From: Polyrhizophydium stewartii
Lineage: Eukaryota; Chytridiomycota; Chytridiomycetes; Rhizophydiales
DNA: 27,062 bases
Direction of reading: 5' to 3'
NCBI GenBank assembly: GCA_027604665.1
Contig: JADGIZ010000096.1
Location: 1 to 27,062, forward strand
In this document: piece after piece, positions 1-11,473 of the stretch
Layout: each line of letters begins with the position of its first letter
Numbering within the stretch: the first letter of the stretch is position 1
Notes under the pieces: generated by a model
What the model was told of the DNA's origin: nothing
Seen by the model: only the letters and a program-made list of their open reading frames with translations
Database searches by the model: none
Made by a program: the position numbers and the translations under genes

Positions 1-80
1 GCTGCGGATGCCGCCGCCCCGCACAACCCCTGCTCCGGCCCCGCGCGATCGCTCCCCGCACGCTCGTGCCGACCCCCCAG

Positions 81-3000
81 GGACTGCGAGATCTGCAACC
101 ACCCGTTCGTGTTCACCCCGAGTGAGTCTCGACCGCCTGCGCACGGCGCCGGCTCGCGGCGCGCCGCACGCTGGCTGACGCATGTCGCCGTAGTCTACGC
201 CCAAGAGGCCCCGCCGACCGTGTCGATCTTGCTCGTCGCCAAAGTCCTCCTCGCCCGTATCGCAGCCAACATCCGCCTCGGCTTGCGCGTCATGCTTGCC
301 TCGTTCCTCTGGCTCATCTGGGTGCCCTTCGTCACCGTCATTACGTGGCGAGTTTTTCTCGGGCCGTCCACCCTCCTGGAGCGCTGGCAGCACAGCCCAG
401 AGATGCTGCCGACGCTGCTGTTCCGGTACTACACCGACCGCTCGTTTGCAGAGTCAACATCAATTCTCGACATCTGGGCTCAGAGGGACTGGGCTGCTGA
501 GTATACAGCGCTCTTCAGGTGGGTCGTGCGCTGCTGCCGCTCTTTTTGGGCGGGGAGTCAACCTTGGTGACGGCAATGGCGGTGGTGGTGGCCAACATGA
601 TGCTGCTGCTTTGAATTGGCGCAGGCAGCCATCGTCTTGTCGTGTCTCCGTGCTGACGCGGCGCCTGTCTCCCGCAGCATGTTCATGAGCGATGTGTTTG
701 AGGGGCAGAGGATCGCCCTGATTGCCATCGTCATTGGCCTCGCGGCCGTGTTCGTCAAGGAGTACATTGTGCTGAACACGGGTCGGGATGCGGCCGCCGA
801 TGCGGCGCTCGTGGACGAGGACCTTGCCGACGACGAGTTTGTCGACGAGGAGCCCGAGGCTGAAGAGCCTGTCGACGACGAACCGGTTCCGACCGCCCCG
901 CCCAATCCTGCGGCCGCAGATCCAGCTGGCCCAGAGAATCTCGTCGCCGAGGACGTAGTTCTTCCCGATGCTGCTCGCCTGGACGCACCGCTCGGCGATA
1001 GAGCTGCCGGGCCGGCTGAAGCAGATCGAGGCAGTTCCAACGCATTGCCAGTTCACCAAGAGCCCTTGCTACCTGCCGAGAGTGCAGACATCCCACGCGA
1101 GCCCACGACTGCCGACACAGAAATCACCGCTCTCCTGGCAGCCCCCGCGGCAGTCGCGTCTGATGCCAGACAGATCATCGCTCTCGAGCCCAGGCCAACG
1201 TCCTCCGATGATGCATCTGCCGCCAACCACCAGGAACTCGCTCCAGTGCCCATTTCGTCTGCAGCCGATCCCAAGCATGCTCGCCCGATTGCACTCGCGA
1301 CGACAGACGAGCACGAGGGTCCCAAGACCGGCGACGCACAGCATCCAGCCTTACAGGCGTATCCGGAAATTGCGTCGAGAGCCAGCCCAGAGCCGCTGGA
1401 TCCTGGTTCCGCTACCAACGGCACCGTGGACGACGCTCCGCGGCGCCAGGTTCAGACGTTCCCGGGCCTGCTTTCTACTCCCGCGGAGGCCTCGGCGTTG
1501 CGCATCAGACCTCATCCAATGCGAGCCAGCTTGCATCATGCACCGCCTGCCATCGTTCAGAGCCCGTTTGTGCAGCGCTCCAACTTATCGCATCTGGAGG
1601 ACGTGTTCTCGCAGCCAACGCTCGAGACCCGCACGAGCTCGCTGTCGTGGCAGGACTCGGACCGCGATCTGCTGCGCGACATTGACTCGGACCTGGGCTC
1701 TGGAGAGGTGGACCGGCCCAGTCAGTCGGACACCTCGGAGCTGCGCCGACTCTCACGCAGCGAGGCACCTTGGCAATCATTCGCGCCGTCACAAGCGGTC
1801 CCGACTCAGGCCCACACTCAACCCGTGATTCGACCCCGCGCAGGATCAGCCAGGCTGCTGATGCGACCTGCAGAGCTCTCGCGCCTCGGGCAATCGGACA
1901 TGATCGCCTCGCCTGATGCCCTCGTTGCCCCGGAGTCGCCCCTGCTCCTGGTCGACCGCCGCCACAGCTTCACGAACCAGCCGCGGCCTGTTTTCCAGCC
2001 TGCACAGCATCCGCACCTTCAGAGAGACTCTGTCGACGGAACCCCCGCAGCGTCGAGCTCGGCTGCTGGACAGAGGCCGTCCTTGCCCGCGAGATCGGCA
2101 AGCTTTCGAGGCAGATCTGCGACGCTTTTCTTGTCGTCAAGCATCAGCAGCGCGGACATGAGCGCAAGCCAGCGACAGTCGGCCAGTGAACTGCCATCCG
2201 CGGGCGCTCTGGCCTCTGGCAGGCCCTCGCTCGAACCGCTTCTGCTCCGCCGCGGCAGCGTCGTGTCCTCGGATGGCGCTAAATCCACCGTCGCTTCGGC
2301 AGCTGCTGGCACCGCCACCGCTGTTTTGCCTGCAGCTCAAGACGACGGAACCGACGGCGATGGCTTCGACGAGCCAAATTCGGCCCGCAGGCTTTCAGGA
2401 CCACGCAGCAGCACCAGCTCCACCTCGCATCCGAGCTCGCCGGGATCTCCAGGAGGTCACGCGGCGCTTCTGCTCAGGCAGGACTCTGCCGCAGACTCGG
2501 TGTCGTCGGTGGCTTCGAGTGAGCGCCTGATTGTGCTGCCAAAGGCCAAGACCGTTCTGCCGCCGGATGTACCCAAGTATGTCATGCGAGGCGGCAGGGC
2601 TGCTCAGCGCACAGTCGCTGGGCTCGGATCCGCGTCAGCCTCTGGCTCCGGCGCCGACTCTGGCTCGTCGCTCTTTGGAGGCCCCTCAGGCCCTGGGTCG
2701 ACAGCATCCGGATCGCAGTCGCTCAGCGAGTCGTCCAAGATCGATGAGCTCCGGGCACGCTACGCGGCGGAAATGGCCATGCTCGAGAGCGAGGTCGACC
2801 GCCGCAAGGTCAAGGCGAAGCACGCGCCCTCGGCCCCTGGCTCTCGCGAATCGCCTGTGCACGGATCCGCATCATCGGTCGGTGCCTCGCTCTCTGACGA
2901 CGATGCGGCCGCGAACCGAGCCGGGCACATGCACCGCCGTCAGATGCTGCTAGACAGGACCGCGCGCCGCTCCAAGTCGTTCCTGCATCAGCACCGCCCG

Positions 3001-6000
3001 GCGCACATTGACGCATTCGCCGACGGAAGAGGGAGCGCCGACGGCGGAACGCTTTCCTCGACGCACTCTGCGCGAGGCTCCGTCTCGTCCGTCAGCAGCG
3101 CCGACTGGCAGGACAGCATTGCCAACTTGCGCCGCACACAAAACGAGTTGTCGTCCGAGTTACGGCCGTTCATCATCACGTCGCAACGCATCTCTGCCGA
3201 CTCGGCGCCTGCTGGCAGCATTGGCGGCGATCTTGACATGCCCTTTGACGGCGATCGGACGACATCCGTGCGGGCACGCTCTGGGCGGCTGCTCTCGATG
3301 AGCGACATTGACGATGCCGGAGCGTTTGCATCGCAGCAGAGCGTCTCGAGCTCGAGGTTTGCTGGGTACCTGGGCACGGCGGGTGTCACCAAATGGTCTC
3401 GATCGACGATATCCAGCGCGTCGTCGGTTGGACAGCGTCCTGTTGAGCGCACGCGCATGCAGTCGCTCGGCAGCCGCGAGTTTGGCGGCGATGCTCCGAG
3501 GCCATCAACGGCGTCGTCATCCATGTCATCAACGTCATCGCCGCCGCCACCACTGCCGCCGGCCGATGCCGACGATGCCGAAAACGGTTTCATTCCACCA
3601 GCAGACCCCGCTGCGATGCGCGACCCACAGGATCCAGCTGTTGATGCCGAAGCCGATGTTGCTCTGCGGCCGCACGCAGTTGCTGCGCAAGCGGGTGCAG
3701 TCGCCCGTCCTCGACCAGCTTTCTTGGGGGCTCCTCCAGATCCGGTCGCGCAGCGCCACGCCGAAGCCCTCGCGGCGCTGGCTGCTGCAGCTGCCGCTGC
3801 AGCCGCTGCCGCTCCGCCCGACGTCGCTCGGGACGTCCCTGCGCCAGCCGCACCCGGTGGTCCTGCCGAGCTTGCGGGAGAGCCAGCCGAGGCGGTCGAG
3901 CTGCCAGCTGCTGACGCAGACGCCGCGGTGGAGAACGCCGTCGCGGTGGTTGAGGTCAACGCCAATGGTGACATCACCGCTTTTCTCGACATGGTCGGGA
4001 TCACGGGCCGCATCTCGACGCTCTTCTTCAACATCATGCTCGTACACATTCTGGTCATCTTTGTGATCGGCATCGGCGTCGGGATCCCCAGCCTGACGGG
4101 CACGTTTATCATGTGGATCATCAAGGACGTGTACCTCCCGATCGTCGAAGACGTCGTGGTGTTTATGACGTTTGCACTACAGAAGGTGACCGACCCGATC
4201 ATTGACCCGATTGTCGACGGCATCTTTGCGATCGGGGAGATGCTGTCGCTCGACCTGCACGGCATTCTGGGCAGCGCGATCAGTAGCATTGTCGCCGTCA
4301 ACGCGACCGCCGTTGATTCGCTTGCCGACTCGGCGTCAACGGCCCTGTCGTCCAGTGTTATGCCGAGCACTACCGCAGATGCAGCGGCGCGGGCTGCCTT
4401 GACTGTCTCGTCCGCCCTGGCAGCGTCTGCTACTTCGACGGCCGCGGCGATCTCGTCGACGCTTGCCTCGACTCTGGCTGCGACAACCGGACTCGCAGGA
4501 ACGCCCGAGGCCGCGCTGGCGCAAGCCACTCCCAGCATCGATCTCGTTGTTCCGGCGCTTGCTCCCGGCTTCGAAAGCTCGCTGATCAAGTCCATGGTGG
4601 CTAAGAAAGTCCTCAACCCTGTCGGAACGGCGCTGCTGAGCCCAAAGTCACACTTTCAGACGCTGGCAGACGAGCTCATGCGCGACCCGATTGTGATGGC
4701 TGTTGTGGGATACACCGTGTATGCGCTCTTGTTTCTGCTCTACGCGGTGAGATTGCGCCATGCGAGATGGCGCGGAGCTGCCTTTGTGCCGTGCTGACGT
4801 GCTTGTGCAGAGCCGCAACGGGCTGCTCGACCATCCGTATGCGCGCACGGCTAGGCGGCTCGTCCAGAAACTGCTGCGGAACATTGCCATAGGGCATAAG
4901 GTGCGAAGGCGGGGGCGTGCGCGCTGTTGCCCGATGCGCCTGATTGCGCCGGCTCGCGTCTCTCAGCAGCTGACGGCTCATCTGCCCGTATCCAGTTCAT
5001 GTTCTTTGTGTTTGCCGAACTAGGCGTGTTCCCGATCTTCTGCGGCGCGCTCATTGACGTGTGCACGCTGCCTGTGTTTGGCAAGACGGCGACCATCGCG
5101 TCGCGGCTGGCATTCTTCAACAACTACCCATACACGTCCATGTTCCTGCACTGGCTCGCGGGCACAACGTTCATGTTCCAGATTGCAGTCTACATCAACG
5201 CCGTGCGCGAGGTGCTTCGGCCGGGCGTGATGTGGTTCATTCGCGACCCCAATGATCCGCGGTTCAACCCGATGCATGACATCATGCACAAGCCGCTTCT
5301 CAAGCAGCTGCACAAGATTGCCGTTGGCGCGGTGCTGTATGCGGGTCTCATCTTTGGCGTCGTCGGCGGCACGGTCGGCGCCATCCTCGGCCTGCAGTGG
5401 CTGCTTGGCGTCTCGACGGGGCCGTACATGTTCCTGCCCCTGCGCTGGGAGTTCCACGACCGGCTTTCCGAGGTTCCGTTCGACCTGCTTATCTTCCACT
5501 ACCTGGTGCCCAGCACAATCAAGTTCTTGAAGCCGCGCGCCATGTTCAAGGCGTTTCTTGAGGACTGGTTCACGACGGCGGCCGCGATGCTGCGCATGTC
5601 GAGCTTCCTGATCGGCGGCGAGTATCCGGACGAGGAGGCGCCTGACGCGCCGGTCGAGTTGATCGACGTCGCGACGCAGGTCGATCCCTCTGAGCTCGGT
5701 GAGGCTCCCGCATCGGAAGAAGCCGCCTCCGTCGAGCCAACCGGAGAGCTGCCCGATGCCGCTGGCGCCGAGCCGGCTCCGCCGATGCCGCCCCGCGGCC
5801 CGCGCGTCCGCGAGATGCGGTACTTGCGCGTGCCCAACCACGACCACATCGAGGCGATTCCCGGACAGCCGATGATGGTGCCGATGCACGAGGAAGACCT
5901 TGTCTTTGGCCGCGAGAACGAGTCGCCTGAGGAGGTTGCGATCAACTGGACCAAGGTCTATGTGCCCGATGGCTTCCGCGTCCGCGTCCTGGCGCTGCTA

Positions 6001-7483
6001 GCCGCGCACTGGATCTCGGTTGTGTTTGTGATCACGCTTGCTCTCATCATGCCCCGTGAGTCTGCACGCCGAGATGATGTGCGTGCATCCTGGCTTATGA
6101 TGATGCTGACAGTCAGTCCATGCATCGATGCGCTCATCTGCCTCGGTTCTCCCAGTCCACACTGGCCGCCTCGCATTCGAGATCATCCACAAGCTTACCG
6201 TCGTCCACATCGAGCTTCCACGGGGGATCAATTACCAAGCGCCGCAGACCACGCGGCGACCGGACCTGCGCGTGCACGACTTTTACTCGTTTGTGGCCGG
6301 CCTCTTGATCTGCTATGCATTCGCTTCCGTGGCAGCGTTTGTGCGCAGGGCGCTCAGGTTGGGATCGCGGCTGGCGAGGCGGAATGCAGTGCGGCGGCGC
6401 AGGCGGCGCGGCGCTCGTGCGGACGCAGATGGCCGGCGCGCGCGGAGACGTGTGCGCCGACAAGCCGGCGGCAACAATGCCCCCGCACCCGCCGTCGAGG
6501 CCGCGCCGGCCGCGGAAGCAGCGGTTGAGGATGCCGCCGCGGCGCCGGACAACGCCGCGCAGCCGGCCGACGACGACGCGTTGGCTGCCGACACGCCCGA
6601 CTCGGACGCATCTGATGCTGCCCGTCCCGCGCCGGCAGACGAGACTCCACCTCGCGAGGCGCGCGCGACGTTTGCGGGGCAGGCGCTGCGGTGGATCGCG
6701 CTGTGGTGGTCACGCTATGGCCGGTACGACCTCGAGCGGCTCGTCAAAGGCGTCTACCTCGTCTTCTGGGTCGGGCTTGTCCTGCCACTCGTCGTCGGCA
6801 TCGCCATGGACGTGTTTGTGAACATTGCGATCAAGTCGGGCAGCCACTCGGAAATCATGTTTGTCGCGCAGGACTGGTGCATCGGCTTCATGGCCATCAA
6901 GGTCGCGCACACGATGGTCATGGCGGGGCCGGACACGGAGCTCAAGCGGATGCTCGTGCGGGTAAGAGAGACTTTGCGAATCTGTGTCGCTTACTGAGCA
7001 GGGCGTTGACGAATGTTCCCTTATTCAGGCGACGCGAGACGGCCTGCGCATGCAGCTGCGGCCGATCACGATGCGCATCATCGTTCCGATCGTCAGCTGC
7101 TCGGCCATCCTGTGCGGACTCTGCTACAGCGTCATGTTCTTCTCGGCCGCTGCCGGTGAGGGCACCTGTGGATCGGCATCGGCGGCTGCGCTGCCGCCAT
7201 TTGCGAATGCTGATGCTGACGCCCGATGCTGCGTCGCACGCCAGTCCATTGGCTCGAGCTGCCCGTCTCGCCGTTTGCGCTGCGCAACAACATCATGCGT
7301 GCCCTCATTGCCCTCCTCATCACGGCTGCCTTTGCGTTTGACCTCCTGCGCAAGCTACGCGACGGCGTCGTGCGCCTCATCCAGCGCATCCGTGACGACC
7401 AGTATCTCGTTGGTCGGCGGCTGCACAACGTCGACGAGATCCCGCACGAAGCACTTGGAGCGCAGGCTGCACCTGCGCAATGA
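81..7483 (+). CDS. DOA10: Doa10/SSM4/MARCH6-type ER membrane RING-variant E3 ubiquitin ligase (5' partial)
   Basis: The product is a multi-spanning ER/nuclear-envelope ubiquitin ligase that marks misfolded and short-lived proteins for ERAD. Visible exons are 81-121, 194-518, 678-4746, 4811-4900, 4996-6055, 6156-6961, 7029-7155 and 7245-7483. Phases agree throughout and give about 2,251 residues. Bases 1-80 read as the end of an intron, so the start and most of the RINGv domain lie outside the window. What is seen: the last RINGv half (DCEICNHPFVFTP); paired TM segments; a disordered insert at about residues 160-1220; then the family membrane core. Exon 5 has AELGVFPIFCG, with the TM5 glutamate conserved in Doa10, and REVLRPGVMWF. 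The C-terminus has DDQYLVGRRLHN, the family C-terminal element. The protein is much longer than yeast Doa10 (about 1,300 aa) because of the insert. It is convergent with UTP14. Family assignment is firm; the exact ends of the 90-nt fourth exon are slightly less so. Confidence 0.93.
798..3960 (+). other. Giant disordered insert in Doa10
   Basis: This part of the long third exon codes for roughly 1,050 residues between the second membrane segment and the next conserved hydrophobic block. It opens with an Asp/Glu-rich stretch and becomes Ser/Ala/Pro/Arg-rich with many short Ser runs. I see no recognisable fold, and no intron is needed because the frame is open throughout. A cytosolic loop is inferred from its place in the topology. 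Confidence 0.75.
3781..3813 (+). repeat. Poly-alanine run in Doa10
   Basis: Eleven consecutive Ala codons, mixed GCT/GCA/GCC/GCG-type, sit near the end of the disordered insert. The mixed codons argue against a recent pure triplet expansion. Confidence 0.8.
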
Positions 7484-7628
7484 CCTCCCCTCACCGTGTC
7501 CTCTCTCTCTCTCCATTTTCCCTGCCTCAGTCGCGGACACACACGCACAAAGACCTGCCAAAGTGAAACAAAGAAACAGATACTTCCAGAAAATACTTGC
7601 GCTCTTGTTTTATTGGATCCATCTGGCT
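7484..7628. other. Convergent 3' flank between Doa10 and UTP14
   Basis: This 145-bp gap between two facing stop codons should hold both 3' UTRs. It contains a pyrimidine CT-dinucleotide tract at about 7499-7513 and, on the minus strand, an AATAAA hexamer. I see no clear poly(A) hexamer for Doa10 on the plus strand, so its transcript may extend toward or into UTP14. Confidence 0.6.
7609..7614 (-). terminator. Putative poly(A) signal of UTP14
   Basis: A canonical AATAAA on the minus strand lies 14 nt downstream of the UTP14 stop codon. The spacing is short but plausible for a compact fungal 3' UTR. Confidence 0.6.
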
Positions 7629-10600
7629 TTACTTGTGCTTGGTCGAGGGCAGCGTGAGCGGCTGGATGGCTGCGCCGAGCTTGGTCTGCACGCGCGGCGC
7701 CACCAGCTTGGCGTGCGTGTTCTGCGTGTTCCACTCGCGGCCAATCGGCATGCGCATCATCTTGTCGTACTGCTCGGGGGTCTCGAAGCCGTGCGGCAGA
7801 TCGGGCAGGACGTACTTGGACACCTTCTTCAGCTTGCGGTCGCTGATGATGACGTGCTGCAGCTTGCTGTCCTCGCGCCGGTGGTAGTTGGCGCCGCTTC
7901 CAATCTTGCCCTTGGCATGTTGCTGGTGCTGCTGGTGCTTGCCGCCCTTTTGCTTTGCGCTCTTGGCCGACGCAGTCTTGACGCCCGGGCCGGACCACGA
8001 TCCCCAGCCGGGCACCTCGGCCGGCTCGTCGCTCGGCTTGCCCGCGTCCGCTTCGCGCTGCTTCTCGGCCTCAAAGTCGGCGGCCACATCATCGTTGGCA
8101 AAGGCCATGCGCATCAGATCCGCCTGCGCCATGGACTTGGCGTTGAGCTTGTGCACAAGCGCCGGCGCACGCGATCCGCCGGGGAGTAGTGCGTCCTCGT
8201 CCGAGTCCTCGTCCGAGTCCTCGATCGCAACAGCGGGTTTGATAGGCTTGGCGGGCTTGGCGGGCTTGGCGCTGGCTTCGCGCTCGGGCGCTGGCGCGGC
8301 TCGCGCGGCGGCCGGCTGCGCGGGGCCGTCGTCGGCGAGCCCCTCGAGCTCGATCTGGGCGTCCGTGTCAAGGTTCGGATTGTCGCCCTGTCGCGCGTCG
8401 CGGATCTCGCGAGCCATCTTGTTAAGCGCGCGCTCCTGCTTGCCGAGCGAGCGCTCCCGCGTGTGTGCGCCAGAGAGACTCTTTTGAACAGCGGTGCCGC
8501 TCAAGTTGGCCAGCCACGGGTTCTCGGCGTCGCCGCTGCCGTCCGCCTGTTGACCGTAGTCGCCGACCTCGCCGGTCGTGTCGATCTCGAAGCTGACTGC
8601 CTCCTTGCTCTTGCGCGAGCGCTTGGTCGATGTGGACGCTGGCGCAGATGCCGACGCAGATGCCGACGCCTGCTTTCCAGAGTATGCGGCAGACACGGGG
8701 TTGGCGTGCGCACCGTGATCCTGCACGGTGCGCTCCGCAACACGGCTCTTGTTCGCGTCGCCGACAAACGCCGTGTCCTGCTGGTCCTCGACGTCGAACG
8801 AGCCGACCTCAAACAGCTGCTTCTGTTTGGGAAGCTTGGCGTGCGCGGGAGCAGCCTCGGCAGCATCGCCACGCTTGAACGTGCGTGCAGCAACGCCGAT
8901 CGTGACAGGGCCGGACGCGCGCACGCTGTGGCCGGCAGAGGTCCCATCCATGCGAAACTCGTCTTCGTCACTGGCGTCGCCGCCCAGATCGCCGACGCTG
9001 GCCGCGGAGCCCGCCGCCTTGGACAGCGCCGAGAAGACCTTGCGGCCCGCGTTTCCACCAATCGTTTGGACGTTGGCGGGGTCCGCTTCGCCGGGCATTT
9101 CCTCGTCGCCGCTGGCGTCGTCGCCGCTCGACTGGTCCTCGCCATCACACTCGAGCTCGAGCTGCGCCTCGCGAATCGACCGGCGCATCTCCTCCTTCTG
9201 GCGGTCGATTCCGCGCTGCATAAACTTCATGGCCATCAGGCCCTTGGCTGGCTTGCTCGCTGCCTCTCCCTCGGAATCGAGCTCGTCGTGCATCGCGTCC
9301 AGCGCGCGGAGCCCCTGTGCGCGGGCGTTTGCATCTGGGTCGTCGTTGTCGAGATCCAGCTGCGCCTCAGCCTCGGACTCGTCCGAGTCGAGTCCCTTGA
9401 TGCGGCGCTTGAGCTCCTCGTGCTTCTTGAGCTGCTCGGAGATGGCCTGGCGCGACTCGGTGTCGGTGGCGCGGCCGAGCATCTGCTTGGCCCACTTGCC
9501 CGTGTTCTTGTGCTTGAGCGTCATGCGCTCCTTGGCGCGCTCGAGCTCGAGCTTTTCGGCCTCGGCGCGCGCGAGATCAGGATCAAGCTCCTTGAGCTGC
9601 TCGAGCGACAGAGCGGCCTGCTTCTCGGCCTCCTTCTTGTGGATCTTGCGGTATGTCTTGCTCTTGATCTTGGCAATCTTCTTTTGCTTCTGCTCCTTGA
9701 AGAACATGAGCGCGCGCATCTTGGCGAGCTCGCGCTGGCGCTCCTGCAGCTCCTGCTTGGACACCTTGTTGAGCTCGAGCTCCTCAAGCTCGCGCTGGTG
9801 CTTCTCCATCATGCCCGTCTGCTCGAGCATCGCCTCGATTTCCTTCTCGAGGTCGGTCGCCGGCTGGAACTTGCTGACGAGCGCGCCGCTGGTGACGTTG
9901 CTACCCGGCGCCTTGCTCGTAGTGAACGACAGCTGGTCGGCCTCGCGGTTCTTCTTGACGATGCCCGTCCACTTGGAGACCTCCTTCTTTGCTTGCTCGT
10001 ATGCCGCCTGCCGGTTCACGCGCTCGGTCAGGCGAACCGGCGCGGGCGCCGAGACGGCCTGCTTCTCGCCGAGGCGATCCAGCGTCTCGAGCTGGCGCTT
10101 CAGGCCGCCAAAGTCGTCGTCGTTGCCGATGACGCCTACGAGATCGTCGAGGCCAATGCGCTTGCGAGCATGTGCATCGCCGCTGCTCTTGGCCTCGAGG
10201 CCATACTCGGACTCCTCAAACGCCTCTGTTATCTCGGGAAGGCGCTTTCGCTTGCGTTTCTCGTCCGACTTGCCCTTGGCGAGGCTCTGCACAAACGAAG
10301 ACAGCTTGCCGAGGTTGTCGTCGTCATCGTCATCGCCGTCGCCGCTTTCGTCGTCGCTCGGCATGAGATCGTCGTCGACTTGCGCGTCACTGTCGCTGCC
10401 GCTGCCGCCCATCCCCCGAAGCTCGTCGTCTTCGTCACTGCCCGCCATGTCGGGGAGCAAGAACGAGACGCTGTCGGCGGCGCGGTGCTGGCGGTCGGCG
10501 GCCTTGCTGCGCTTGTCGGAGTGCTTGGCGGGGGGCGGCTGGTCGCGCTCAGCGTCGCCGTTGAGCATCTCAGAGATGTCCATGTACTCTTCGCCCTCCT

Positions 10601-11279
10601 CCTCCTCCTCTTCCTCTTCGTCGTCGTCCTGGCCGCTGTCCTCGTCGGCGTCGCTGTCCTCGTTGAGGTCCAGCTCGCCATCGGGCACGCCGGACCGGCG
10701 CTTCTGTTTGTCGGCTCGGCGTCAGCAAAAAAAAAAAAAAAAAAAAAAANNNNNNNNNNGGCGGCGGGTGCGTGTCTGCTGTCGAGCGCCCCTCCTCGCA
10801 GCCGGTGCCGGCGGTCTTGCTTGTGGCGTCCCGGTCACCTAAAAAAAAAAAATAAAAAAAAAAGCCGAAGGAAAGGAAACGGCCATGCAAGCAGCGGGCC
10901 GGCGTGGGCGGCAAGCGCCTGTGTGCGCACGACGCACCTTGGTCTTGGCCGCGCCGGTGCCGCCGCGCTTGGAGGTGAAGAAGATGCCGTAGCGCTCCTC
11001 GTCGCTGACGCCGAACGCCTCGTCCTCGTCAATCTCCTCGTCATCCTCCTCGTCAATCTCGTCGGCGTGGTGCTCGGAGACGCCGACATCGTCCAGCGTG
11101 CGGCCGACGGCGCCGCCGCCGCCGCCGCGCCGCGCCAGCAGCTTGCGGGCATCCTCGTCCTCGTCCGACGCCTCGTAGACGTCGTGCCGGGTCTCGCGCG
11201 GCGCGCGCGCAGGCCGGCGCCGTGCGACAGCGCTCCTGCTCTCGGCAGGTTTCTTTTTGTTGATTGGTCGTTTGGGCAT
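7629..11279 (-). CDS. UTP14: U3 snoRNP / SSU processome protein Utp14
   Basis: Utp14 is a nucleolar component of the small-subunit processome needed for early 18S rRNA cleavages. In yeast it activates the helicase Dhr1. Exons are 10938-11279 and 7629-10703 with a phase-0 intron (GTGCGT donor, CTGAC branch, ACAAACAG acceptor), giving about 1,138 aa. Seen: a basic N-terminus (MPKRPINKKK); the acidic EEIDEDEAFGVSDEERYG block; a centre with KWTGIVKKNREADQLSF; the basic MTLKHKNTGKWAKQML motif; NPWL; and the C-terminal block with PHGFETPEQYD, PIGREWNTQ and PRVQTKLG. Long Asp/Glu/Ser-rich and Lys-rich low-complexity stretches make it longer than yeast (about 900 aa) or human (about 770 aa). The ATG at 11279 is preferred over an in-frame one at 11318 because the basic MPKRP start looks like a genuine N-terminus. 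The assembly gap is intronic, so the protein should be complete. Confidence 0.95.
10704..10937 (-). other. UTP14 intron with homopolymers and assembly gap
   Basis: The intron holds 23 A at 10727-10749 on the plus strand, ten N at 10750-10759, and a second A tract (12 A, one T, 10 A) at 10841-10863. On the coding strand these are T tracts. The T23 run lies just upstream of the CTGAC branch motif, where it could act as an extended polypyrimidine tract. The true intron length is unknown because of the N run. Confidence 0.85.
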
Positions 11280-11473
11280 CGCAAGGCAGGAATGACATGC
11301 TGCGTGCGCCGGCACCACACCGACACCGCCCGCGGCCCGCCGCCAGGAAGGCGGCTCATGCGAGGGGAGAAATAACCACGACTTAATTGCGGCTGGCGTT
11401 GACTGCGCTCAGATGCGAGGCAGATGCAGCCCAAACGAAGGAGACACGTTGGTGCACAGGCAGTAGAGCCGCC
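11280..11473. promoter_or_regulatory. Tandem spacer: 3' end of MT-ATP-grasp gene and UTP14 promoter
   Basis: This 194-bp stretch lies between two minus-strand genes, so it must contain the upstream gene's 3' end and the UTP14 promoter. I see no AATAAA on the minus strand and no clear TATA element. Confidence 0.4.

Noticed and set aside
2988..4616. Minus-strand open frame of about 540 codons opposite Doa10
   Set aside because: It mirrors the Ser/Ala-rich insert and membrane core of Doa10. Its composition is a complement artefact with no family motif.
8463..11375. Plus-strand open frame of about 970 codons opposite UTP14
   Set aside because: It is antisense to a clear Utp14 protein, runs through the ten N, and is a Leu/Val/Ala/Arg-rich shadow produced by acidic and Lys-rich codons on the other strand.
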